Below, one piece after another: positions 53,623-62,789 of a stretch of 64,000 nt of DNA. The DNA lies in contig CAYRDI010000005.1 of NCBI GenBank assembly GCA_964423095.1, positions 6,449-70,448 of the forward strand, written 5' to 3'. The position numbers and the translations under genes were made by a program. Source of the DNA: Micavibrio_A sp964423095. Lineage in GTDB: Bacteria > Pseudomonadota > Alphaproteobacteria > Micavibrionales > Micavibrionaceae. A model generated the notes under the pieces. The model was given only the letters and a program-made list of their open reading frames with translations, was not told the DNA's origin and did no database searches. Numbering within the stretch: position 1 is the stretch's first letter; each line of letters begins with the position of its first letter.

Positions 53623-54126
53623 TCAGCCTCCGACCCCGTTGACCGGCGCGTAGTGAAGTTCGATCATCTTGTTGTCCGCATCCACCTTGACATCGCCACG
53701 TGCGCCCAGTTGCAGGCCCACATCGCGCAAAACCTCGATCACAGGCTTGTTCTGGACATCCACATTGATGACCAGAGGCACGGGCGGGCGGTTGCCCAGC
53801 GTTACGAAATTATAACTGGCGCGGTCCGCCAGTTTGCGCAAAACCTGTTCGGGCGGCCCGACCCATGTCAACGTCATGGCGCGCATCAATTCTTCGGGGG
53901 CGTTCGAGATCGGCTGAACCGCCACACCGGGGGTTTTGGATTGTTCGATTGCCGCCAGCGTTTCCAGAGAGTTCGAAGCCTTGTCCGCGGCCTGAGCCAA
54001 CATCAAAGAGACTTTGTCCGGAGAGGCTACAACCTGTGCGTTCCGTTCGGGCATCTGGCAGCCGGAGAGGGCAAAAACGGCCAAAAGGGTGGCCATAACA
54101 TGGGGGGTAAACCGGAATGTTTTCAT
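53623..54126 (-). CDS. dotD: type IVB outer-membrane lipoprotein DotD
   Basis: 167 aa from the ATG at 54126 (a GTG four codons upstream is an alternative). Lipobox ALSGC with Cys23. The C-terminal domain (AMTLTWVGPPEQVLRKLADRASYNF to VNVDVQNKPVIEVLRDVGLQLG, residues about 85-155) has the secretin N0-like fold known for DotD. It is first in the dotD-dotC-dotB-icmT operon, as in Legionella dotDCB. Confidence 0.92.
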   Translation of the reverse strand: MKTFRFTPHVMATLLAVFALSGCQMPERNAQVVASPDKVSLMLAQAADKASNSLETLAAIEQSKTPGVAVQPISNAPEELMRAMTLTWVGPPEQVLRKLADRASYNFVTLGNRPPVPLVINVDVQNKPVIEVLRDVGLQLGARGDVKVDADNKMIELHYAPVNGVGG

Positions 54127-54259
54127 GGTGCAAATCACAAGGTTGTCGAATCGGTTTTCTTATCAGGTAACAGAGTATCCCCTCGTCAACGAGGGGACAA
54201 GACAATCCATAAAGTAATCCAGTGCCTTAAATCAAATTTATGGAGGTTTACAGATAATA

Positions 54260-54556
54260 TTACCGCGTATTGCCGTCCCGAATCAAACCCTTGGAGCGCA
54301 TGGCCGAAACGACCTTCCCTTTATAGGGGTAGCCGTATTGCGGGGTTTTTGAATGATAATAGGCGATGGCCTTGGACAANNNNNNNNNNNNNNNNNNNNN
54401 NNNNNNNNNNNNNNNNNNNNNNNNNNNNNNNNNNNNNNNNNNNNNNNNNNNNNNNNNNNNNNNNNNNNNNNNNNNNNNNATCCCGACCAGCACAGCCGGC
54501 GGAACGGAATAGGTCTGGGCAGCCAACATCAGGCAAGCGGCAAGAAGTTTCGTCAT
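54260..54556 (-). CDS. lytic transglycosylase, VirB1-like, interrupted by assembly gap
   Basis: The N-terminus reads MTKLLAACLMLAAQTYSVPPAVLVG, then the 100-N gap. The C-terminus after it reads LSKAIAYYHSKTPQYGYPYKGKVVSAM, typical of VirB1-type lytic transglycosylases associated with conjugation or type IV secretion, which open peptidoglycan for the apparatus. The catalytic Glu would be in the missing part. The true length is unknown because N runs of 100 usually mark gaps of unknown size; frame continuity across it is not established. It lies upstream of dotD on the same strand. Confidence 0.7.
   Translation of the reverse strand: MTKLLAACLMLAAQTYSVPPAVLVGXXXXXXXXXXXXXXXXXXXXXXXXXXXXXXXXXXLSKAIAYYHSKTPQYGYPYKGKVVSAMRSKGLIRDGNTR
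54380..54479. other. assembly gap (100 N)
   Basis: Exactly 100 consecutive undetermined bases, the usual placeholder for a gap of unknown size. Distances and reading frames across it are not reliable. Confidence 0.99.
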
Positions 54557-54657
54557 AATCTATTATAGGTCATGAAATGGTTAAGAATATTTTAGCGCGG
54601 GAGCGCACGGGCAACAACGATACCAGATTTACAGGGAAAAGAAAAAGCCGCAAAAAC

Positions 54658-55551
54658 CTATTTCTTTTTAAAGAACGACATCGGTGATCCGCCGCCAGAT
54701 GTTTGCGCGGGCGGGGCGGAAGGAGCGGGCGGGGCAGATGTTTCCATATTCGGTTTTACAGTGCCAGAACCACTACCGCCACCGGTAGCATCTTCTCCAC
54801 CCATAGCCCCCACCAGCACATCCAGCATCGCCGCCTGTTTGTCGAAGGCGGCCCAGACGGATTCCAATGACGCACCATCGCCGCCGGATTGTTTCAAGGC
54901 CGATGTTTGCGCGCGGTGGCAGGACGCGTACAAGGCGGCGAACGCCTGCAACAACACCAGTTCCGCCATTTTGTTCGAAGATGGGCCGAGTTTACCTTGC
55001 GTTTGCGCCGCGCGCGCGCCCAGACGGGCCGCGACATCCTGTACCAGCCGCGATTCCGATTGGCCGAAGGAGAATTCGCCAATCGCGGAAATAACCGGCA
55101 ACAGTGCATGCATACTGTACAATCCTGCCTGAACGGGATCAAAAAACACGGGCGCATCATCCAGCGTTTGCAGCCGCTGCGCATGTTCGGCAGCAGGCGC
55201 GAAATTGTCGGAAAAGACGATGATGGATTCCATGGCCTTTGTCATTTTCTGACGATCCGCTTCGGCAGGCACCCGGCCCGTCACCTTATAATTTTCGGCA
55301 ATCAATTGCGCGGACAAAGCGGACAAGGCCACGCGAATGGCATCAGGGTCGCCATCTTCCGTTTTCAGGTTCATGGCCTGTGACAGGGCGATACCGGATT
55401 GAACGCTTTCGGACAAGAGGGAGGCCAGCACCGCCGCCTCTTTTGGTTGCGCGTCCCCCTGCTCCGCCCGCGCATTGATCGCGGCCATCAGGGGGGCCCC
55501 CATTTTTTGCAACAACTGGATCAGGAATAACGAACGCGCGGCCATGGTCAT
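54658..55551 (-). CDS. hypothetical protein next to dot/icm block (297 aa)
   Basis: No family recognised. Ala-rich helical protein, no signal peptide, with a weakly hydrophobic N-terminus (LFLIQLLQKMGAPLMAA), and a disordered C-terminal tail rich in Gly, Ser and Pro ending SFFKKK. It is upstream of the transglycosylase and dotD, on the same strand, about 100 bases away. It might be a cytoplasmic accessory or an effector-like protein, but evidence is positional only. Confidence 0.65.
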   Translation of the reverse strand: MTMAARSLFLIQLLQKMGAPLMAAINARAEQGDAQPKEAAVLASLLSESVQSGIALSQAMNLKTEDGDPDAIRVALSALSAQLIAENYKVTGRVPAEADRQKMTKAMESIIVFSDNFAPAAEHAQRLQTLDDAPVFFDPVQAGLYSMHALLPVISAIGEFSFGQSESRLVQDVAARLGARAAQTQGKLGPSSNKMAELVLLQAFAALYASCHRAQTSALKQSGGDGASLESVWAAFDKQAAMLDVLVGAMGGEDATGGGSGSGTVKPNMETSAPPAPSAPPAQTSGGGSPMSFFKKK

Positions 55552-55672
55552 GAAATATTTATAAAGATTTTCGTCTCTGTAATCTAACCCGGAAAATATT
55601 AAAGGGCAGTTTACAGGGGCTTTTCCCTAAACCCAAGAAATAAATAGGGAAAAACCCCCTTTTCGGCGGACT

Positions 55673-56539
55673 TTATTGGGCCTTTCCAGGCAGATCGGCG
55701 ATCAGGGCGTTCAAATCCTTGGGTTTGCCGCGAATGATCTTAACCTCCCCGGCAAGGGAGCGATAGGTGATCAGCGGCGTAACATTGAATTTCCAGGCCT
55801 GCATCAGGGCCATGTTTTTCTGAACGGCCTGCGTGCTCATATCGCTTTTCACCGGAAGCGCGTCCTTTTCGCCGTTCATCTGGCGCAAGAAACGGTCCAC
55901 CCCATCCGGCGCAGCCAGGACAAACGCCGCCTGCGGCAAGGAGCCATCAAAAAAGCCCACGGGGATCAGGCGAATCTGGACAAGTCCCTTGTCGACATAG
56001 TTTTCCTTCACCTCCTGGATGAATTCATGACAATGCGGGCATTGGGGATCGACAAAGGCATAGATCACGGGGGCCGAAGCATCACCCAGCGTTACCCAGT
56101 TGCTGTTTTCAACATCGGTAAACATGCGTTCGCCCGGCGATTTAGTCTTCAGTGCCTCCGAAACACTGGAAGGCACCTTGGATGCTTCTTCGGATTTTGG
56201 CTGCGGCACATCTTCGGCCAGCATATCCAGAACGCCGCCATTTTGTTTTTGCAGGTCTTTCACCTGTTCAATCGTGATCGGCTTTCCGTCATTGTCGAAC
56301 ATCAGGCCCGTCACAAACGCCTTTTTGTCCGAGGTGATGTAATAATATTGTTCCTGGCCCTGATACATCGCGATCCAGCCATCCATGCCGTGCGATGAAC
56401 CCAGATAGCGAAGCTGTGCGCCCTTATCCACCAGAACCTGCAACGGGGCAGGATAGTCTGGGATGACGTTCGTTCGTTCCTGTGCCATCGCGGGCGAAGA
56501 CATCAAACCCAAAAACAGAACGGCGAGAAAAAGGCGCAT
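55673..56539 (-). CDS. DsbC/DsbG-like thiol:disulfide interchange protein
   Basis: 288 aa. Signal peptide (AMAQ, residue 20). An N-terminal dimerisation-like domain (YPAPLQVLVDKGAQLRYLGSSHGMDGW) is followed by a linker and a thioredoxin fold with the active site CPHC (167-170) in AFVDPQCPHCHEF. The C-terminus retains the cis-Pro region FNVTPLITY. DsbC/DsbG family proteins isomerise or protect disulfides in the periplasm. The nearby Cys-rich secreted paralogues are candidate clients; that is inference. Confidence 0.9.
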   Translation of the reverse strand: MRLFLAVLFLGLMSSPAMAQERTNVIPDYPAPLQVLVDKGAQLRYLGSSHGMDGWIAMYQGQEQYYYITSDKKAFVTGLMFDNDGKPITIEQVKDLQKQNGGVLDMLAEDVPQPKSEEASKVPSSVSEALKTKSPGERMFTDVENSNWVTLGDASAPVIYAFVDPQCPHCHEFIQEVKENYVDKGLVQIRLIPVGFFDGSLPQAAFVLAAPDGVDRFLRQMNGEKDALPVKSDMSTQAVQKNMALMQAWKFNVTPLITYRSLAGEVKIIRGKPKDLNALIADLPGKAQ

Positions 56540-56627
56540 GGAAAATCCTTTGTTGCGAAATTCTTCAAAATCTATCGTACGACACGCCGGACGGAAAGAT
56601 CAAAGTTCCGAAAACCGGCCTTTTCCT

Positions 56628-57851
56628 CTACAGGAACAAAACGACGAGGGCCGTATAACCATAAACCCTGTTTTTAAAGATTTCTCCATTGGCATAAAAC
56701 CCCGCCAACGGAATATCGCCCAGCACATCGCGTACCAAAGCCATTTCGCCCCCCGACCTTCCGGCACCCGAAAAATCGACGTCCGTACGCGCCACACAGG
56801 AAATATACAAGGCCGCCTTCGGCGTAAAAACGCCCTGTTCCCGTTCCACGCGTTTTCGCAAGGTCACCAGCGTGTGGGATAAATCCGCCTTTACACTTTC
56901 ATCGTTGCGGTGAACGAACAAAAGTTTTTGCCCATCATCAATCCGTTCGGACACCGCCATCATCCCGCTGTCCGGATCAATCGCCATGATATTGCGCACC
57001 AGATAATCATTTTGATCGCTTTCCGGCACGGGAAAGGCAATATGTGCCTGACCTTCGATCAGCCTGAGCAGATCAAGGGAAAGGTTGCCGCCTTCCAGAA
57101 TTTTTTCTTTGGGGCTGTATCCAAGCGTCTGCTCGGCAAAAGCGGTCATGTCCTCCCCGAACACCGTAAATGGCACCCGTCCGTCCAAAAAACCGATGAC
57201 ATGGTCGTCCGCCGATGAAATTTCATGTAAAGGGCCCATCGGGCGGCACCCTTGCGAAATCGCCGCCGATACCGCCACATCTTGCGAAAAGACAACGCCG
57301 GCAATCCCGTCTTCGAAAACCTCGTGGGAAAAAACCGCCTTTGCCGCGCGGGCGGATTCAAACCCGCCGACCATAAACCCGCCGATCATGGAATCGATGT
57401 CCTCGATGGCTTCGGCCGGATGGTTGTCCGGAACGGCGGCGGCATGCGTCACGACCAGCATGGCATCATGTTTGTTCAGCCACGGCTCCATATCCTTATG
57501 GAGTTTCTTATGGTTTGGCCCGTGCGTATGAAAACACCGGAAATGTTCCACCGGGAGCGCGCCGATCAGAACGCTGATTGCCGGAACGGCCACGTATTCG
57601 GCCCCTGTCCCGCAAACACCAAGGGCCGCACATCCCGCCCAATGGGTGATTTTTGTTACGGAACGAAAAAGATTCAGGATGCTGCCCGCATCCGCCGATA
57701 AAGGATCCGTGACATACAAAAAGCCGATGGTCGGATGGAACCCTTCGGTGATAAGGGATTCGAGTTCCTCCAGTGCCTTTTTACAGACATCGCGCCAGTT
57801 TTCACCGGTGGCGGTGACGCTGATGAAACGTGTGGATGTCGTCGCGGTCAT
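56628..57851 (-). CDS. FIST domain sensory protein
   Basis: 407 aa with the FIST_N and FIST_C domains. Typical stretches are LITEGFHPTIGFLYVTDPL, GCAALGVCGTGAEY, MIGGFMVGG, SQGCRPMGPLHEIS and the C-terminal ALYISCVARTDVDFSGAGRSGGEMALVRDVLGDIPLAGFYANGEI. FIST domains are proposed small-molecule (possibly amino-acid) sensors, often near signalling genes; no partner domain is attached here. Soluble, no signal peptide. Confidence 0.88.
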   Translation of the reverse strand: MTATTSTRFISVTATGENWRDVCKKALEELESLITEGFHPTIGFLYVTDPLSADAGSILNLFRSVTKITHWAGCAALGVCGTGAEYVAVPAISVLIGALPVEHFRCFHTHGPNHKKLHKDMEPWLNKHDAMLVVTHAAAVPDNHPAEAIEDIDSMIGGFMVGGFESARAAKAVFSHEVFEDGIAGVVFSQDVAVSAAISQGCRPMGPLHEISSADDHVIGFLDGRVPFTVFGEDMTAFAEQTLGYSPKEKILEGGNLSLDLLRLIEGQAHIAFPVPESDQNDYLVRNIMAIDPDSGMMAVSERIDDGQKLLFVHRNDESVKADLSHTLVTLRKRVEREQGVFTPKAALYISCVARTDVDFSGAGRSGGEMALVRDVLGDIPLAGFYANGEIFKNRVYGYTALVVLFL

Positions 57852-57958
57852 CGGGTCAGTATAGACTTTCGGGCCCGCGCTTCAATCCACTATTGCATTG
57901 ACAAGTTTTCTGCTAAGGTCTTTCCCATCAAATAAAGATGTCACAAGGAGTGCGTAGC

Positions 57959-58519
57959 ATGGAAACATTGGTCATTCTCGGCATTTTCGCCGCCATCGTT
58001 CTTTTCGCCATCGGGCTTTACAACCGGCTGGTGGCCCTGCGCCAGAATCGCAACAACGCCTTTTCGGACATCGATGTCCAGTTGAAACAGCGTTACGATC
58101 TGGTGCCGCAACTGGTCGAAACGGTCAAAGGATATGCGGCGCACGAAAAAGGCGTTTTTGAAAACGTCACCGCGGCCCGCGCGGGTGTGGCACAATCCGC
58201 CTCCACCGATGACCGGATCGCGGCGGAGAAAAAATTGAGCGGCGCGCTGGTCAATCTTTACGCGGTAGCTGAAAATTATCCTGCCTTGAAGGCCGATCAG
58301 AACTTTCAACAGCTGATGTCCGAACTATCAGATATTGAAAACAAGGTTGCCGCCGCACGCCGGTTCTTCAACAACGCGACGAACGAGCTTAACACCGCCG
58401 TCCAGCAATTCCCCTCAAACCTTCTGGCGGGACGTTTCGGTTTCAAAACCGAAACTTTTTATGAAGACAGCGGAACCGACCGCGCCACGCTGGAAAAGGC
58501 CCCGAAGGTTCAATTCTAG
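57959..58519 (+). CDS. lemA: LemA family protein
   Basis: 186 aa from the ATG at 57959 behind AAGGAGTGCG. N-terminal membrane helix (LVILGIFAAIVLFAIGLYNRLV) and the helical LemA domain with the signature NRNNAFSDIDVQLKQRYDLVPQLVETVKGYA and FNNATNELNTAVQQFPSNLLAGRFGF. Function unknown; the gene is usually paired with a HtpX/M48 protease, as here with a three-base gap. Confidence 0.94.
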   Translation: METLVILGIFAAIVLFAIGLYNRLVALRQNRNNAFSDIDVQLKQRYDLVPQLVETVKGYAAHEKGVFENVTAARAGVAQSASTDDRIAAEKKLSGALVNLYAVAENYPALKADQNFQQLMSELSDIENKVAAARRFFNNATNELNTAVQQFPSNLLAGRFGFKTETFYEDSGTDRATLEKAPKVQF

Positions 58520-58522
58520 CCC

Positions 58523-59647
58523 ATGGAAAACCGTCCGGTCGCAGGGCTGCAAACGACCATTTGGAACAACAACGTCAAATCCGTTGCGTTGCTTGTTCTC
58601 TACCCTTTCATTCTGGCCGGTGTTGCCTATGCGGTTTTTTATGTGATTGGCTATTTCGGGGCAAACGGCATGGCATCACCGGCCTATCACAGTGCAGCCC
58701 CAGCACAGATCGCTGCAAGTTATGCGGGGGGTGCGATTGTCCGTTTCTGGCCCATCATCCTGACCGTCACGGTCATCTGGTTCCTAATATCCTATTTTTT
58801 TCAAGGGGCCATGGTCCGCTCCCTGTCCCATTCGCATAGCGTGGCGCGGACGGAAGAACCGCAACTATACAACCTCGTTGAAAATCTTTGTATTGCGAAC
58901 GGCATGAAAATGCCCGCGCTGCATATCATCGAAACACGCGCCCGCAACGCCTTTGCCAGCGGGATCAACGATTCCACCTATGCGGTCACCGTAACGCGCG
59001 GATTGTTGCAATCCCTTTCCAAAGATGAATTGGAAGCCGTGCTTGCCCATGAACTGACCCATATCATCAACCGCGATGTCCGGCTGATGATGGTGTGCGT
59101 TGTCTTTACCGGCATGCTCGGCGTATCTGCGCAAATTCTCTGGAGCAATATGCGCTACAGCCTGTGGATCCCCTCCGACCGCCGACGTAACCAGGGCGGC
59201 GGGTTCATCGTTTTGTTTTTCATCCTGATCGTTCTGTGGGTTGGATATGCCGCAACGCTTCTGACCCGCCTTGCGCTTTCCAGACGGCGCGAATATATGG
59301 CCGATGCGGGTGCCGTAAAGATGACCAAAAATCCCGATGCGATGATGCGCGCGTTGATCCGGATTGCCGGTATGGCCGACATCCCCAAGGCCCCCGATGA
59401 CATCCGGGCCATGTGTTTTGAAAACGTGCACGGATTCATGGGATTGTTTGCAACCCACCCGCCGATCGAAGACCGCATCCGCACCATTGCCGCCTATTCC
59501 AACCTGCCTGTGCCTCCTCTTCCACAACGCCGCCGCGCCGAAGATGGCGAGGCCTTCCTCCGGCCCGGCATGCCCGGTACGCGCGAAAACTGGACAACGC
59601 GCGAGCGTTTCCCCCACCGCCGCAACCGCAACCCTTGGGCACAATAA
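58523..59647 (+). CDS. M48 family membrane metalloprotease (HtpX-like)
   Basis: 374 aa. Four or so transmembrane helices (two before and two after the active site). Zinc site HELTH (His176, Glu177, His180) in LEAVLAHELTHIINRD, and the third ligand Glu in RREYMADAGAVKM. ATHPPIEDRI near the C-terminus is family-typical. It degrades misfolded membrane proteins in E. coli (HtpX). It is translationally coupled to lemA three bases upstream. Confidence 0.93.
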   Translation: MENRPVAGLQTTIWNNNVKSVALLVLYPFILAGVAYAVFYVIGYFGANGMASPAYHSAAPAQIAASYAGGAIVRFWPIILTVTVIWFLISYFFQGAMVRSLSHSHSVARTEEPQLYNLVENLCIANGMKMPALHIIETRARNAFASGINDSTYAVTVTRGLLQSLSKDELEAVLAHELTHIINRDVRLMMVCVVFTGMLGVSAQILWSNMRYSLWIPSDRRRNQGGGFIVLFFILIVLWVGYAATLLTRLALSRRREYMADAGAVKMTKNPDAMMRALIRIAGMADIPKAPDDIRAMCFENVHGFMGLFATHPPIEDRIRTIAAYSNLPVPPLPQRRRAEDGEAFLRPGMPGTRENWTTRERFPHRRNRNPWAQ

Positions 59648-59805
59648 CAACCCATTGTTTTTCAATCGTTCTTTTCTGGCACCTGCCCATGAAAAAGTCA
59701 CATTTTCCGGTTTGACTTCCCTATGGGGTAAAATACCTTATAAGTAGTGGACAAAGACATGCGCCGGATGCGCATACAACAACATGACAAACGGAGAAAA
59801 GACCC

Positions 59806-60537
59806 ATGTCTGACAATTTCGGCTTCCAGCAACCTTCCGTCCAGCGCAGCGGTGCTGCTGCCGGGTTCGATGCGGGCCTGCGTGCACACATGCAAAGCGT
59901 GTATAACCGCATGACCGCCGGTGTCTTTATCACGGCCATGACCGCGTGGCTGGTATCCCAAAGCCCCGCGTTGATGCAATTCTTTCTTGGCGGCCCGCAG
60001 GCCTATATCGTCATGCTTGCGCCGATCGCCGTCGTCTGGTTCGGATTTCGTCCCGACCGCATGACGCCCTCACAGCTCATGCTGTCTTTCGGTGTGCTTT
60101 CCGTTTTGTATGGCCTTAGCTTTTCCGTGATCTTCATGGCCTTTGCCAAACAGGCGATTTTTCAGGCCTTTTTTATGGCCACCGCCCTGTTTGCTGGTCT
60201 GAGCATTTTCGGATACGTCACCAAGAAAAACCTTGATGGCCTCGGCACGTTTGCCGTGATGGGCGTCTGGGGCGTCCTGATCCTGTCGATCGGCACGATG
60301 ATCGCGGGGGCCTTTGGCGCCAATATCACGATGATGCAGACCATCATCTCCGGGCTTGGCCTGTTGGCATTTTCTGGTGTAACGGCCTATCAGACACAGA
60401 CGACCAAGGAAATGTATCACCCCTCGTACGGGGATGATGCGAATTCGCGCATGGCCTGGGCGGCAGCACTGAACCTGTACATCAGCTTCATCGCGATGTT
60501 CCAGTACATCCTCCAGCTATTGAACAGCCGCAATTAA
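59806..60537 (+). CDS. Bax inhibitor-1/YccA family membrane protein
   Basis: 243 aa with seven predicted transmembrane helices after a soluble N-terminus. Typical stretches include LRAHMQSVYNRMTAGVFITAMTAWL, YGLSFSVIFMAF, FGYVTKKNLDGLGTF and LGLLAFSGVTAYQTQTTKEMY. Family members are thought to be pH-dependent calcium leak channels; E. coli YccA modulates FtsH. ACGGAGAAA precedes the start. A strong terminator follows. Confidence 0.94.
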   Translation: MSDNFGFQQPSVQRSGAAAGFDAGLRAHMQSVYNRMTAGVFITAMTAWLVSQSPALMQFFLGGPQAYIVMLAPIAVVWFGFRPDRMTPSQLMLSFGVLSVLYGLSFSVIFMAFAKQAIFQAFFMATALFAGLSIFGYVTKKNLDGLGTFAVMGVWGVLILSIGTMIAGAFGANITMMQTIISGLGLLAFSGVTAYQTQTTKEMYHPSYGDDANSRMAWAAALNLYISFIAMFQYILQLLNSRN

Positions 60538-60570
60538 TCAATCAAAGATTGTAAAAATCAAAAATATGAA

Positions 60571-60604
60571 AAAGCCTTGCAGTGCACCAAACTGCAAGGC
60601 TTTT
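60571..60604. terminator. rho-independent terminator
   Basis: A 13-bp perfect stem (AAAGCCTTGCAGT / ACTGCAAGGCTTT) with a 7-base loop is followed by T residues. Good terminator for the Bax-inhibitor gene; the sequence also works on the other strand. Confidence 0.9.
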
Positions 60605-60695
60605 AACCTTTTGGATATACATTTGTATTAAATTTGAAATAGGGGATGAATTCATCGAATTTAAATTATAGGTTGTATCGAAAAGAAGGTTTGAT

Positions 60696-62051
60696 ATGAC
60701 CCGTCCGCTCGTCCTGATCCTTGCCCAATCATCCAAGACCGCCATGCTTTGCTGCGATGCTCTTACAAAAAAGGGTATTGATGCGCATATTGGCGCGCCG
60801 TCCACAAACCGGTTCACACAGGTCGATACTTTCGGCGTCATGCCCACGTTGCTGATCCTTCAGGGAATAACACCAAAGAACGATATTTTTGAAAATGCCT
60901 GCATACCGGCTATCGTCATCTGCGACAAAGACCCCGCCCTTACGGGGCCGGAAGAACGATATGCCCACGCAATAGACTATGTCGCCGCCCCCGCTGCACC
61001 AGAAGACATTGTGGAGAGCGTCGCCCGCGCCCTGATCACCCTGGGACAAAACCGGAAGAATGTCGCCGATAAAAAATTCGGGCGGTTCATCGGAACCTCC
61101 CGCGCGATGCTGGATATTTACGATGTGATCGAACGGACGGCACAATCCAATGCGCCCGTTTTCATCACAGGCGAATCCGGCACGGGAAAAGATGTTTGCG
61201 CCGAAGCCATTCATAAATTTTCAAAACGGTCCCGTAAGCCTTTTATTGCGTTGAATTGCGCCGCCATCCCCAAAGAATTGTTTGAATCCGAACTGTTCGG
61301 TCATGAAAGAGGGGCCTTTACGGGTGCCTTTGCCCACAGGATCGGGGCCATCGAACAGGCCGAAGGCGGGACGCTGTTTTTGGATGAAGTCGCCGAAATG
61401 CCGCCGGAAGCGCAGGCAAAACTTTTACGGTTTTTGCAAAATTTCAAATACACGGGCGTGGGCGGGAGCAAAGAAAAGAAAGCAGACGTGCGCATCATCT
61501 GTGCAACAAACAAAAACCCGTTGGATGAAATCCGGAACGGAACATTGCGTGAAGATTTATACTACCGCTTAAATGTCATCCCCGTTCACATGCCACCGCT
61601 TCGATGCCGGCCAGCGGACATCATCGACCTTGCGGATTATTTTTTAAAGACCTATGCCCGCGAAGAACAAAAAAACTTTTCTTCCTTTTCACCCGAAGCC
61701 GAACGATTTCTAACCCATCATGACTGGCCCGGAAACGTCCGACAGTTACAAAACGCAATTCGGGGAATTGTCGTCCTTTACACCGGCCTTACGGTTGATA
61801 TTGGGATGCTGCGCGGCATCTTCGCGCAGACCGGCACGCAAAAGACACAAGCGACGAAAAGCTGGGATGACACAGATGTTCCCCTGCGCCCGCTCCGCGA
61901 CATTGAACGGGACATCATTGAATCGGCTATCGCCCATTGCCGCGGCAATATTCCAAAGGCAGCCGCCCTTTTGGAAATATCCGCCTCCACCATTTACCGT
62001 AAAAAACTGGACTGGGCCCGCGGGACATCCAATCTACCCAACGCCTTCTAA
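60696..62051 (+). CDS. sigma-54-dependent transcriptional activator with degenerate receiver
   Basis: 451 aa. The N-terminal ~115 residues have the length and pattern of a response-regulator receiver, but the phospho-acceptor position reads PTLLILQG instead of the usual aspartate-containing strand, so it is probably not phosphorylated. The AAA+ domain is complete: Walker A GESGTGKD (159-166), the sigma-54-contacting loop GAFTGA (206-211), Walker B GTLFLDEV (225-232), and RxDLYYRL. A C-terminal Fis-type helix-turn-helix (CRGNIPKAAALLEISASTIYRKK) is present. It may drive the flagellar sigma-54 promoter at 46655, but no target is proven. Confidence 0.93.
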   Translation: MTRPLVLILAQSSKTAMLCCDALTKKGIDAHIGAPSTNRFTQVDTFGVMPTLLILQGITPKNDIFENACIPAIVICDKDPALTGPEERYAHAIDYVAAPAAPEDIVESVARALITLGQNRKNVADKKFGRFIGTSRAMLDIYDVIERTAQSNAPVFITGESGTGKDVCAEAIHKFSKRSRKPFIALNCAAIPKELFESELFGHERGAFTGAFAHRIGAIEQAEGGTLFLDEVAEMPPEAQAKLLRFLQNFKYTGVGGSKEKKADVRIICATNKNPLDEIRNGTLREDLYYRLNVIPVHMPPLRCRPADIIDLADYFLKTYAREEQKNFSSFSPEAERFLTHHDWPGNVRQLQNAIRGIVVLYTGLTVDIGMLRGIFAQTGTQKTQATKSWDDTDVPLRPLRDIERDIIESAIAHCRGNIPKAAALLEISASTIYRKKLDWARGTSNLPNAF

Positions 62052-62128
62052 CCCTCCCTATATTGGGGCTTGACCATGCATAGGGTCGCTCCTAGGGTAT
62101 TCTCCATACTTCAACTCAGGAGAGATCA

Positions 62129-62533
62129 ATGCTTAAGGAATTCAAAGATTTTATTGCGCGCGGCAATGTTTTCGATATGGCCGTGGGTATCGTGATGGGG
62201 GCGGCCTTTACCGCCATCGTCAATTCGGCCGTGGCCGATCTGGTCATGCCGCTTGTCGGCGTTCTAACCAGCGGCGTGGATTTTAGCGATAAGTTCATCG
62301 CCCTGAACGGGGAGACCTATGCAACTCTGGCCGCCGCCAAGGACGCAGGTGCGCCGGTCATGACCTATGGCGTTTTCGTCAATGCCGTTATTAACTTTCT
62401 GATTGTGGCCGCCGTGATCTTCATGCTGATCAAGCAGGTCAACCGTTTGAAGAAAAAAGAAGCCGCCGCCCCGGCCGAGCCACCGGCAGACGTTGTTCTG
62501 TTGCGTGAAATCCGCGATCTTTTAAAGAAATAG
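62129..62533 (+). CDS. mscL: large-conductance mechanosensitive channel
   Basis: 134 aa. Pentameric osmotic safety valve of the inner membrane. The first helix starts MLKEFKDFIARGNVFDMAVGIVMGAAFTAIV, the family signature; the second helix is AVINFLIVAAVIFMLIKQVNRLKKKE. Its periplasmic loop is normal. GGAGAGATCA precedes the ATG. Confidence 0.96.
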   Translation: MLKEFKDFIARGNVFDMAVGIVMGAAFTAIVNSAVADLVMPLVGVLTSGVDFSDKFIALNGETYATLAAAKDAGAPVMTYGVFVNAVINFLIVAAVIFMLIKQVNRLKKKEAAAPAEPPADVVLLREIRDLLKK

Positions 62534-62554
62534 GCGGACAGGACAATCCGAAAA

Positions 62555-62582
62555 GCGGCCCCCTTGGCGGGGCCGTTTTTTT
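62555..62582. terminator. rho-independent terminator after mscL
   Basis: CGGCCCC pairs with GGGGCCG (7 bp) and is followed by seven T residues. Confidence 0.85.
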
Positions 62583-62641
62583 ACTTGATAAACGAAGGAG
62601 ACTTCCCTATTTTCCCCGCTACCAGCATTTCCTTGACGTGT

Positions 62642-62717
<76 letters not shown>

Positions 62718-62789
62718 ATTTGAGGATTTCTGCGGGTTTCTGACTTAAAACTGACTGCTCCGATAACTTTTGTTACGGAGATTGATACA

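Noticed and set aside
59681..59700. Second sigma-54 promoter (TGGCAC) before the Bax-inhibitor gene
   Set aside because: The -24-like TGGCAC lacks a TTGC element at the required spacing.
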